DNA of 6,953 nucleotides from Thermoplasmata archaeon (GCA_021801305.1 JAJYYD010000083.1:1-6953); one strand, 5' to 3'. Shown: positions 1-5,504, counted from the stretch's first letter. Notes: generated from the letters alone by a model not told the origin. Made by a program: numbers and translations.

Positions 1-1461
1 CTCGAAGTGTGGCTGTGATCTTGTAAGTGGTGAAATAATTCGTCTGAGATGGCTGAGGGTACTGACATTTGAAACTCTGTCAAGCAGTTGTGATACACCT
101 GTTCTTCCGCCTATCCAGTTGCCTGTTGCCATTGCATGAAGTATCTTCTGGGTCAGAAGATCCTGCCTTACTGCCGGCCTCAGCCTGATTCCCTTCTTGC
201 GGTTATATGTCCTCTCAAGCTGGTATTTCAGATCTTTCATTACTGACTGGAAGGAATTCCTGAAAAGTTCGTCCAGAAGATCCCCGGTCAACTTTATTCT
301 CTTGTTTGCTAGATGATCCTTATCGTCCTCTTTCCTCATTCCAAGGTTAAGTTCCAGAAGTGATCTTGCCATTCTTCCCAGATATATTGCCTTCTTCAGC
401 CTGTCTTCCTTGCTGTCACCCAGGTGTGGAAGAAGGGACTTGTCTATCATCTGTGATACCTTCTTTTCCCTGAATTCCTTTGCCTGGCCTGCAGCGAACC
501 TTTTTTCAAGGTAAGCTATTGCATCTTCCAGATTGTTGACACCGTTAGGAGGAAATATTTTAGGATTCTTTGATTCTTCTATATTGGCGTAAATTATTGG
601 GTCCATTTCATGTCCGGATGCAATTGAATCATGAACGTCAACATCCTTTTCCATTCCAAGTGCCTTCATGAGTATAACAAGAGGAATTGTCCCTGCAACG
701 CTGGGAATCGATACAGTTATAATACCGTCGCTTCCCTTCTCCATTGCAGTTAAAGCCCTGAATCCACCCCTCTGTGAGAAGACCTTGGCAACCTCGATCT
801 TGCTGTCGTATTTTTCTTCATATTCAACAAGAATCTTGTTCGGTGCAAGATCTTCCAGTGAAACTATAACTCTTTCCGACCCGCTGATGATGAAATATCC
901 TCCCGAGTCGTCCGGGTCTTCACCTATATATTGCAACTTTTCCTTCCGGGTTGCATTAATAGGTCCATTGTTCTTTTCAATATATGAATCAAGATTTGAT
1001 CCATAAAGCGTGCACACCTTTGAACGAACCATTACCGGTATGTCGCCGATTTTTATGTTCTCAGGTTCTTTCTCAAGTCCATCCTCAACTATCCTGACTT
1101 TCAGTGTCACCGGGGCCAGATAATTAAGGTCCCTGAGGCGCGCTTCATTTGGCGTTATCTGGTTTGAAGCTCCAGATGCTTCTTTGATTTCCGGTTTGTC
1201 AGTCCAGATTGTCGGCTCCCCTACGGGTTTGCCATTTTCCCTGGTCCTGCCGTAATATATCTTGATCTCCCTTCCGCCAGTTTTGCTCTGGTCAAGAGTC
1301 ATTGTTCCTGGTTCGTCCTCATCTGAAACTTTTGTATCGTCAACAATCTGCTGCATCCCGTTGTCCGGGTTCCCCTTTGTTGCAATAAAATGATTATACG
1401 AATCTATCTGGTGGTTTACCACGCTTTCATTACGGAAAAAAACTTCAATTAACTCTTTCAT
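1..1461 (-). CDS. rpoB: DNA-directed RNA polymerase subunit B, N-terminal part (3' end outside window)
   Basis: This is the second-largest, catalytic-core subunit of archaeal RNA polymerase (homologue of bacterial beta and eukaryotic Rpb2). The minus frame is open from the ATG at 1461 to the left edge, giving 487 codons starting MKELIEVFFRN. Recognisable family blocks in order are RDLNYLAPVTLKVRI (about 110-125), GGYFIISGSERVIVSLEDLAPNKI (near residue 200), LGRMARSLLELNLGMRKEDDKDH followed by ANKRIKLTGDLLDELF (around 350-400), and GVSQLLDRVSN with STLSHLRRIISPLTRSQPHFE (455-487). The last block corresponds to the fork-loop region that holds the rifampicin site in bacteria. Family members of unsplit type are about 1,100-1,200 residues, so less than half is seen; whether B is split in this organism cannot be judged here. 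The start is fixed by the ATGA overlap with rpoH and a GAGGT ribosome-binding site six bases upstream. Identification is very secure. Confidence 0.97.
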   Translation of the reverse strand, partial: MKELIEVFFRNESVVNHQIDSYNHFIATKGNPDNGMQQIVDDTKVSDEDEPGTMTLDQSKTGGREIKIYYGRTRENGKPVGEPTIWTDKPEIKEASGASNQITPNEARLRDLNYLAPVTLKVRIVEDGLEKEPENIKIGDIPVMVRSKVCTLYGSNLDSYIEKNNGPINATRKEKLQYIGEDPDDSGGYFIISGSERVIVSLEDLAPNKILVEYEEKYDSKIEVAKVFSQRGGFRALTAMEKGSDGIITVSIPSVAGTIPLVILMKALGMEKDVDVHDSIASGHEMDPIIYANIEESKNPKIFPPNGVNNLEDAIAYLEKRFAAGQAKEFREKKVSQMIDKSLLPHLGDSKEDRLKKAIYLGRMARSLLELNLGMRKEDDKDHLANKRIKLTGDLLDELFRNSFQSVMKDLKYQLERTYNRKKGIRLRPAVRQDLLTQKILHAMATGNWIGGRTGVSQLLDRVSNVSTLSHLRRIISPLTRSQPHFE

Positions 1462-1721
1462 TTAAAAACCTCTCCGCTGATAACCCGGTAGTAAATGGAA
1501 TAACCAACGGTCGGACTCTTCCTGATAATCTTGATAATTCGACCGTTATCAAGCTTTCCATGAATATCCTCGAGCGCCTTGATTGTCGGGTCATTCCTAC
1601 TAATTTTGGGTAACAGATCTTTAGAAATGTCCAACTCCTTTAAAACCTTATCTTCTTCTTCCACTGGAACTAAGTGATGTTCTGGAACCAAATCATGCTG
1701 CAGTACGTTAAACTTCCCCAT
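1458..1721 (-). CDS. rpoH: DNA-directed RNA polymerase subunit H
   Basis: Small archaeal RNA polymerase subunit equivalent to the C-terminal domain of eukaryotic Rpb5, part of the lower jaw of the enzyme and absent from bacteria. The 87-residue protein begins MGKFNVLQHDLVPEHHLVP, where HxLVPxH-type residues are the family hallmark. It then has LLPKISRNDPTIKAL (about 37-51) and ends with the conserved core KIIRKSPTVGYSIYYRVISG (about 64-83). Length is normal for the family. The ATG is preceded at five bases by GAGGG. The gene ends in an ATGA overlap with rpoB, the usual H-B order in archaea. It starts only 15 bases after a tRNA-Lys gene and has no room for a TATA promoter of its own, because the -20 to -35 zone lies in the GC-rich 3' half of the tRNA. 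It is therefore probably transcribed with the tRNA. Confidence 0.97.
   Translation of the reverse strand: MGKFNVLQHDLVPEHHLVPVEEEDKVLKELDISKDLLPKISRNDPTIKALEDIHGKLDNGRIIKIIRKSPTVGYSIYYRVISGEVFK
1468..1472 (-). promoter_or_regulatory. Ribosome-binding site of rpoB
   Basis: Minus-strand GAGGT (within GGAGAGGTT) lies inside the last codons of rpoH, six bases before the rpoB ATG. It matches the archaeal anti-Shine-Dalgarno core and supports the ATG at 1461 and translational coupling to rpoH. Confidence 0.7.
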
Positions 1722-1736
1722 TTTATCCCTCTTTTG
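1722..1736 (-). promoter_or_regulatory. tRNA-Lys to rpoH spacer carrying the rpoH ribosome-binding site
   Basis: These 15 bases are both the 3' trailer of the tRNA and the whole 5' leader of rpoH. Minus-strand AAGAGGG (1727-1733) is a Shine-Dalgarno-like site five bases from the ATG. No T-rich tract is present that would terminate the tRNA transcript. 3' processing of the tRNA would leave an rpoH mRNA with a leader of about 15 bases. Confidence 0.65.
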
Positions 1737-1810
1737 CGGGCCCGAGGGGGTTTGAACCCCCGACCACCTGGTTAAAAGCCAGACGCTCTACCTAGCTGAG
1801 CTACGGGCCC
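1737..1810 (-). tRNA. tRNA-Lys (anticodon UUU)
   Basis: The minus strand folds into a complete 74-base cloverleaf. Acceptor stem is GGGCCCG with CGGGCCC; D stem is GCTC with GAGC around a loop containing GG; anticodon stem is TCTGG with CCAGG (one U-G pair) around loop CTTTTAA, giving anticodon TTT for lysine. The variable region is five bases (TGGTC). T stem is GGGGG with CCCCT around loop TTCAAAC. The discriminator base is G at 1737. The 3' CCA is not encoded (CAA follows), so it must be added by nucleotidyltransferase. No intron is present. It is the first gene of the leftward cluster with rpoH and rpoB. With U34 it should read AAA and, by wobble, AAG. Confidence 0.96.
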
Positions 1811-1822
1811 AAGCCGGCTAGT

Positions 1823-1843
1823 GCCCATCTTAATATGATGGGC
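1823..1843. repeat. Perfect 7-bp inverted repeat between the tRNA-Lys TATA box and its start site
   Basis: Arms GCCCATC (1823-1829) and GATGGGC (1837-1843) match perfectly around a 7-base AT-only spacer, TTAATAT. The element begins right at the edge of the TATA box (1844-1853) and ends at the predicted transcription start (about 1822-1825). It is therefore placed like an operator that would block polymerase rather than like a hairpin in a mature RNA. An additional 8-bp palindrome, AGCCGGCT (1812-1819), lies between it and the tRNA. The sequence is seen directly; an operator role is inference. Confidence 0.5.
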
Positions 1844-1853
1844 TAATATAAAG
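1844..1853 (-). promoter_or_regulatory. TATA promoter for tRNA-Lys-rpoH-rpoB
   Basis: Minus-strand CTTTATATTA is a good archaeal TATA box, preceded by a purine-rich AAGGAAT that could serve as BRE. A start about 25 bases downstream would fall near 1823, leaving a leader of roughly 12-15 bases before the tRNA 5' end at 1810. It is the only convincing TATA element between the tRNA and rpoB, so it is the likely promoter for all three genes. Confidence 0.6.
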
Positions 1854-1887
1854 ATTCCTTACCACCATATTTTGCATCCATGACTGA

Positions 1888-1907
1888 TCCCTTAGCATTA
1901 TAAGGGA
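1888..1907. repeat. Perfect 7-bp inverted repeat in the divergent intergenic region
   Basis: Arms TCCCTTA (1888-1894) and TAAGGGA (1901-1907) are exact reverse complements around spacer GCATTA. It lies about 35 bases upstream of the tRNA-Lys TATA box on the minus strand, a position suitable for a bound regulator. Its arms differ in sequence from those of the 1823-1843 repeat. Function is unknown. Confidence 0.4.
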
Positions 1908-1997
1908 ATATCCGCACGCCTGCTCTATCGTTAAGTCATAAATAGGGGGCATTCACCTCAAGTGACTCATCACACATTGATCTTATTCCATTTTCGC

Positions 1998-2006
1998 TTT
2001 ATAAAA
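1998..2006. promoter_or_regulatory. Orphan TATA-like element, orientation unclear
   Basis: TTTATAAAA sits alone in the intergenic region and is one of the best TATA matches in the window, but the core is palindromic and can be read both ways. Rightward, a start near 2028 would give kdgA a leader of about 120 bases. Leftward, a start near 1975 would produce an unknown short RNA toward the tRNA promoter. No gene clearly needs it, so it may be chance in AT-rich DNA. Confidence 0.3.
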
Positions 2007-2124
2007 TTCAACCTGTAGAGTGGTTCCTGCCGACTTTACCAATAGATTGATTTTTGGTTTGAAAATTATGAGTTTCCAGTGCAATTTAGAATGTCCTGTT
2101 CCGATTCGTCCCTTTCAAAAGAGG

Positions 2125-2136
2125 TATATTTATAAT
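2125..2136 (+). promoter_or_regulatory. TATA promoter of kdgA
   Basis: TATATTTATAAT lies 15-26 bases before the kdgA ATG. Archaeal spacing puts the start of transcription at or within a few bases of the ATG at 2151, implying a leaderless mRNA. This agrees with the absence of a Shine-Dalgarno sequence (TTTACGGGC precedes the ATG). Confidence 0.5.
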
Positions 2137-2150
2137 GGATATTTACGGGC

Positions 2151-2996
2151 ATGAATTCTGGTAAAATAATAATACCTGCCCTTACACCTTTCAGGAACCA
2201 GCAGATAGACCCTGAAGCGGTTGAAGTCATGACTGAATACGCGAAGAAAAACAGGTTTGACGGACTCTTCGCTGGAAGCTCGACCGGGGGAGTTGCTGCA
2301 CTTTCATACAAGAAGCATAAAGAGGTATTGAAAATATACATGGACAAAATATCGGGAGATGTTACCCCGCTGGCTGGAATTTCCAGGAATGATCTTGACG
2401 AAACAACAAGTCTGGGAAGGGAAGCAGTGGATTTCGGTTACAAAACTATTGTTCTCATAAACCCATATTACCATAATTATTCTGATAAAACATTCTTAAG
2501 CTACTTTGGCAGTGTGCTTGAAAATGTGGATGCAGATTTCTACCTTTACAACAACCCGGGACTCACGGGGAAGAATCTCAAACCTGAAGTTGTCTCTATG
2601 CTTCATGACAAATATTCCAATGTGAAAGGTGTAAAGGAAAGCAGCGGAGACCTTGATACTTTCAGTAAATTTTTGGCAATTAAGGGGCTGGAAGTTTTTC
2701 AGGGGAAAGACACCCTTCTCCATGATTCCATGAAAATGGGGGCAACCGGTGGCATCTGCTCATCAGCTAATTTTTCCCTGAATACGCTGAAAATTGCAAA
2801 GGGTACTCCTGATGCAGGGGAATCTGCAGCAAAAATTAAGGAACTGATGAAAATTGTTTCAGCCTATGAGAACCCCGTCATACACAACTATCTTTTCCGG
2901 AAGTACATCATAGGTGAGACGCCGTCAGGATATATGAGAAGACCTTATTCTGACCTTGATTCTGTCCCGGAAGATAATATAAAAAGTCTTCTTTAA
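2151..2996 (+). CDS. kdgA: 2-keto-3-deoxygluconate aldolase (DapA/NAL-family class I aldolase)
   Basis: A 281-residue TIM-barrel aldolase expected to split 2-keto-3-deoxygluconate into pyruvate and glyceraldehyde in the non-phosphorylative Entner-Doudoroff pathway of the cytoplasm. Family features are the N-terminal IIIPALTPF (6-14), pyruvate-binding GSSTGG (42-47), catalytic Tyr133 in YLYNNPGLTG, Schiff-base Lys162 in GVKESSGD, FQGKDTLLHDSMKMGATGG after it, and a C-terminal GYMRRPYSDL. Dihydrodipicolinate synthases carry Arg where Leu138 stands here (YNVPSRTG in the E. coli enzyme), so a DapA role is unlikely. Known KDG aldolases of Thermoplasmatales belong to this family. Whether it also accepts KDPG cannot be read from sequence. 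The frame has a stop just upstream (2133-2135) and no other start before the first conserved block, so the ATG is secure. mtnA follows after 48 bases with its own promoter. Confidence 0.82.
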   Translation: MNSGKIIIPALTPFRNQQIDPEAVEVMTEYAKKNRFDGLFAGSSTGGVAALSYKKHKEVLKIYMDKISGDVTPLAGISRNDLDETTSLGREAVDFGYKTIVLINPYYHNYSDKTFLSYFGSVLENVDADFYLYNNPGLTGKNLKPEVVSMLHDKYSNVKGVKESSGDLDTFSKFLAIKGLEVFQGKDTLLHDSMKMGATGGICSSANFSLNTLKIAKGTPDAGESAAKIKELMKIVSAYENPVIHNYLFRKYIIGETPSGYMRRPYSDLDSVPEDNIKSLL

Positions 2997-3011
2997 ATGG
3001 CATTTCCAGAG

Positions 3012-3023
3012 TTATATCTATAA
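3012..3023 (+). promoter_or_regulatory. TATA promoter of mtnA (leaderless)
   Basis: TTATATCTATAA is centred about 27 bases before the mtnA ATG, so transcription should begin essentially at the A of the start codon. No Shine-Dalgarno sequence is present (GATTTGGTGTT precedes the ATG), which fits a leaderless mRNA and a transcription unit separate from kdgA. Confidence 0.6.
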
Positions 3024-3044
3024 GGTTCAAACGGATTTGGTGTT

Positions 3045-4064
3045 ATGAAGGTAAATATAGATGGAGAGGTAAAGACCCTGTTCGCTGTCTGGATGAATGA
3101 TGAGGGCGTGAAGTTGATTGACCAGAGGAAACTTCCTGAGAAGATCGAGATATTCACGGCAAAAAACAGTGATGACATTGTTCACTCCATCAGGGACATG
3201 CTTGTAAGAGGTGCACCGGCAATTGGTGTTACAGCAGCATATGGCCTTGCAATGGCAAAAAAGAATGATGAAGACATGAACGAGGCGGTTGAAAAAATAT
3301 CAAAATCAAGGCCAACCGCGTATGATCTGTTCAAGGCGATCAAATACATGAAGGAGAATAATTTTGACCCCTCAGCGGCACAGCGATATGCCAATGAAAT
3401 CCTGGGAAGAAGCAAGAAGATAGGGGAGTATGGAAATGAACTCATAGGAAAAAATGCCAGAATACTTACTCACTGCAATGCAGGGGCACTGGCTGTTCTT
3501 GACTGGGGAACTGCCCTTTCCCCCATGAGGTTTGCCCACAAGGAAGGAAAGAATATATTTGTATTTGTAGATGAAACCAGGCCCAGACTGCAGGGAGCAA
3601 AACTTACTGCATGGGAACTCGGGCAGGAAGGCATAGAACATGCCATTATTGCCGACAACGCTGCCGGGTACTTCATGAAGAAAGGGGAGATAGATCTCGC
3701 AATAGTCGGGGCGGACAGGATTGCCTCCAACGGAGACTTCGCAAACAAGATTGGGACATACGAGAAAGCAGTGCTTGCGAAAGAGAACGGAATCCCATTT
3801 TATGTTGCTGCGCCTGGAAGCACCTTTGATTTCAACATCAAGACCGGAGATGAAATACCCATTGAGGAGAGGAACCAGGACGAAGTCCTGTTTGTGAATG
3901 AAAACCGCATAGGACCTGCGGGAAGCAATGCAAGGAATCCTGCCTTTGATGTCACTCCAAACAGGTATGTCACCGCCTTCATAACCGAATACGGAATCTT
4001 CAAGCCCGGAGATCTGAATAGCATGAAGCAGGCTATGAACAAAGATCTTTTTATGAAAATCTGA
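3045..4064 (+). CDS. mtnA: S-methyl-5-thioribose-1-phosphate isomerase (eIF2B-like family)
   Basis: A 339-residue cytoplasmic isomerase of the eIF2B alpha/beta/delta-like superfamily. MtnA enzymes convert methylthioribose 1-phosphate to methylthioribulose 1-phosphate in salvage of the SAM by-product methylthioadenosine. Diagnostic blocks are LIDQRKLP (24-31), IRDMLVRGAPAIGVTAAYG (49-67, phosphate/substrate site), SRPTAYDL (88-95), ILTHCNAGALA with catalytic Cys144, DETRPRLQGAKLTAWEL (176-192), DNAAGYFM (204-211), VGADRIASNGDFANKIGTY with catalytic Asp224, and the MtnA-type C-terminus NPAFDVTPNRYVTAFITEYG. Length is normal. Archaeal ribose-1,5-bisphosphate isomerases are relatives and often confused with it; the C-terminal block favours MtnA. 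Older annotations call such proteins eIF2B, which is wrong. It is transcribed from its own promoter and probably together with trpS, 18 bases downstream. Confidence 0.87.
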   Translation: MKVNIDGEVKTLFAVWMNDEGVKLIDQRKLPEKIEIFTAKNSDDIVHSIRDMLVRGAPAIGVTAAYGLAMAKKNDEDMNEAVEKISKSRPTAYDLFKAIKYMKENNFDPSAAQRYANEILGRSKKIGEYGNELIGKNARILTHCNAGALAVLDWGTALSPMRFAHKEGKNIFVFVDETRPRLQGAKLTAWELGQEGIEHAIIADNAAGYFMKKGEIDLAIVGADRIASNGDFANKIGTYEKAVLAKENGIPFYVAAPGSTFDFNIKTGDEIPIEERNQDEVLFVNENRIGPAGSNARNPAFDVTPNRYVTAFITEYGIFKPGDLNSMKQAMNKDLFMKI

Positions 4065-4082
4065 TTGGAAAGAGAGTGAGAA

Positions 4083-5219
4083 ATGACAGATGAACATGAA
4101 ATTACTCCCTGGGATGTATCAGATACATTTCAGGAAGCCCAGTATGAAAGGGTAGCCACTGAATTTGGCGCGAAGATCATAGACGACCATCTGAAGGATG
4201 AGATTAGAGACCTTGCAGGTGAGGTACACCGGTTCATACAGTACGGCATATTTTTTGCTCACAGGGACCTTGATCAGCTTCTTGACGGATACAGAAAAGG
4301 GAGGAAATTCTACCTGTACACCGGAAGAGGCCCTTCGGGAAAAATGCATCTCGGGCATCTCATACCATTCATGTTTACAAAATGGCTCCAGGAAAGGTTC
4401 GATGTGGATCTTATAATACAGATCACTGATGACGAAAAGTATATTTTCAGGGATACCAGTCAGGAAGAGCTTGAAAAGTATACCAGAAGTAACATCCTGG
4501 ATATCCTGAGTCTGGGTTTTAAGCCTGAGAAGACCCATATCCTTGTGGATTCAAAGAATTCTGGCCTGTTGTATAATTATGGAATAAAAGTAGCCAAGCA
4601 CATCACTGCTTCAACCGTTAAATCTGTATTCGGCCTGAAGGACAGCGACAACATCGGAAAATTCTTCTTTACAAGTATCCAGTCTGTGCCAGCTTTCATA
4701 GTAAGTGCCATAACCGGGCATAACGTCCCCTGCCTCATACCCTATGCAATAGACCAGGACCCACATTTCAAGATTTCCAGGGATATACTTCCAAAGCTGG
4801 GTTATGAAAAACCCGCTTCGATAATTTCCAAGTTTATTCCGTCACTCAAGGGATCCGGAAAAATGTCTTCTTCTGATGAAAGCTCAGGCATATACCTGGA
4901 TGATGACAGCAAAACCATAAAGAGGAAGCTTATGAAATATGCTTTTTCAGGTGGTCGTGATACAATGGAAGAACAGCGCAGGCTTGGTGCCAATCCTGAT
5001 GTAGATTTTGCGTTTAACACCTACCGGATGCTGGAACCTGATATGGCAAAGGCCTCTAAAATTTACGAGGAATACAGGAGTGGGCAGATTCTAAGCGGGG
5101 AAATGAAAATGATCGCTTATGAAAAGATAACCGGATTCTTTGAGACACTTAATTCCAGACGTGATACTGTAATGAAAAATATGGACGACTACATGTTCAA
5201 TCCGGACAGGTTTCGCTGA
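4083..5219 (+). CDS. trpS: Tryptophanyl-tRNA synthetase, archaeal/eukaryal type
   Basis: A class Ic aminoacyl-tRNA synthetase of 378 residues that activates tryptophan with ATP and charges tRNA-Trp in the cytoplasm. The N-terminal ITPWDV (7-12) is typical of archaeal and eukaryotic TrpRS. The Rossmann-fold signature GPSGKMHLGHLIPF (83-96) carries the HIGH-type motif HLGH at 89-92. QITDDEKYIF follows, then PCLIPYAIDQDPHFK, and the second ATP-binding motif KMSSS at 260-264 in GSGKMSSSDES. The C-terminus holds the family's helical anticodon-binding segment with SGGRDTMEEQRRLGANPDVD. Length is as expected for archaeal enzymes, which are longer than bacterial ones. The ATG lies just before the conserved N-terminus and follows a weak GAGAGTGAG site. 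The 18-base gap and lack of a TATA box in front of it suggest co-transcription with mtnA; the pairing has no obvious metabolic logic. Confidence 0.95.
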   Translation: MTDEHEITPWDVSDTFQEAQYERVATEFGAKIIDDHLKDEIRDLAGEVHRFIQYGIFFAHRDLDQLLDGYRKGRKFYLYTGRGPSGKMHLGHLIPFMFTKWLQERFDVDLIIQITDDEKYIFRDTSQEELEKYTRSNILDILSLGFKPEKTHILVDSKNSGLLYNYGIKVAKHITASTVKSVFGLKDSDNIGKFFFTSIQSVPAFIVSAITGHNVPCLIPYAIDQDPHFKISRDILPKLGYEKPASIISKFIPSLKGSGKMSSSDESSGIYLDDDSKTIKRKLMKYAFSGGRDTMEEQRRLGANPDVDFAFNTYRMLEPDMAKASKIYEEYRSGQILSGEMKMIAYEKITGFFETLNSRRDTVMKNMDDYMFNPDRFR

Positions 5220-5279
5220 TATGAACAGTTTCGGGTGAAATTCAGTTGACTTGGATTCCTGGTGTGCTGCAAACTAAGA

Positions 5280-5287
5280 TTTATTAA
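5280..5287 (+). promoter_or_regulatory. TATA promoter of the Cys-rich microprotein gene
   Basis: TTTATTAA, preceded by the A-rich sequence AAACTAAGA (BRE-like), is centred about 31 bases before the ATG at 5315. The predicted start at about 5310 leaves a leader of five bases or fewer. It lies in the 95-base gap after trpS, giving the small ORF its own promoter. Confidence 0.5.
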
Positions 5288-5314
5288 CCTTGTTACTATT
5301 GAAAACTGGTAAAA

Positions 5315-5434
5315 ATGTGTGCAGATTGTGTTGATGAATCCTGTGTTTGCAAATACTGCTACGGTTACAGGCACAACCCTGCGTGTCCCGATTGTGGCCA
5401 TACGATATTTCTCGATTGCTGCCAGGGTTTTTGA
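5315..5434 (+). CDS. Cysteine-rich 39-residue microprotein, putative zinc-binding, function unknown
   Basis: I do not recognise a named family. The short frame runs ATG 5315 to TGA 5434 and encodes 39 residues, nine of them cysteine (2, 5, 10, 12, 15, 24, 27, 35, 36) plus His20 and His29. The cysteines form an N-terminal CxxC, a CxCxxC knuckle (VCKYC, 11-15), a CPDCGH knuckle (24-29) and a terminal CC. The pair CxxC...CPxCG resembles the zinc ribbons of archaeal CPxCG small zinc-finger proteins, and there are enough ligands for one or two metal sites. There is no signal peptide or membrane segment. A well-spaced TATA box predicts a near-leaderless mRNA, and no Shine-Dalgarno sequence is present. 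A competing ORF in another frame (5319-5504) lacks such a composition and starts inside this one. The cysteine density is hard to explain by chance, but 39 codons remain short for certainty. Confidence 0.68.
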   Translation: MCADCVDESCVCKYCYGYRHNPACPDCGHTIFLDCCQGF

Positions 5435-5504
5435 CCCGGATGAAAAAAATTTGAACTCCATTACCTGGAATATGCTAATAAGAAAGATCAATAGAGTTTA
5501 TTAA

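Larger units (their letters stand above)
1854..2124. other. Divergent intergenic region without a supported gene
   Basis: No convincing protein-coding gene or structural RNA is seen in this stretch between the leftward tRNA-Lys promoter and the kdgA promoter. It holds a perfect 7-bp inverted repeat (1888-1907), a near-palindromic TATA element (1998-2006), a weaker 5-bp inverted repeat (ACCAA 2038-2042, TTGGT 2054-2058), and two very short ORFs that I do not support as genes: 40 codons on the minus strand (1830-1952) and 28 codons on the plus strand (2068-2154). About 340 bases between divergent starts is long next to the 18-100 base gaps elsewhere in this window, so regulation or a small RNA is possible. 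Confidence 0.5.

Noticed and set aside
668..1006. 112-codon plus-strand ORF
   Set aside because: Antisense to conserved rpoB sequence, no recognisable domain.
1830..1952. 40-codon minus-strand ORF (MPPIYDLTIEQACGYS...) preceded by a GAGGTGA-like sequence
   Set aside because: The Shine-Dalgarno-like sequence is too close to the ATG, the ORF runs through the tRNA-Lys TATA box and into the inverted repeat, and it resembles nothing I recognise.
1967..1973. Possible C box (GTGATGA on the minus strand) of a C/D-box sRNA
   Set aside because: No CTGA D box occurs at a suitable distance on the same strand, and no C'/D' pair is visible.
3045..4064. Reading this protein as translation initiation factor eIF2B
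   Set aside because: The conserved Cys144 and Asp224 isomerase residues and the MtnA-type C-terminal block show a metabolic isomerase; eIF2B naming for such archaeal proteins is a legacy annotation.
3372..4097. 241-codon minus-strand ORF antisense to mtnA
   Set aside because: It lies opposite a clearly conserved gene, has no family features, and its length follows from the codon composition of the sense gene.
5422..5439. Short hairpin GGGT-TTTTG-ACCC over the stop codon of the microprotein gene
   Set aside because: Only four uninterrupted base pairs plus two beyond a bulge, followed by an A-rich rather than a T-rich tract; too weak to call a terminator.
5189..5491. 100-codon minus-strand ORF between trpS and the microprotein gene
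   Set aside because: It spans the trpS 3' end and the promoter and coding sequence of the microprotein on the opposite strand, with no family features.
5319..5504. 61-codon plus-strand ORF overlapping the Cys-rich microprotein
   Set aside because: It is longer, but its composition is featureless and its ATG lies inside the other frame. The frame from 5315 has a dense metal-ligand pattern and its ATG fits the promoter better.
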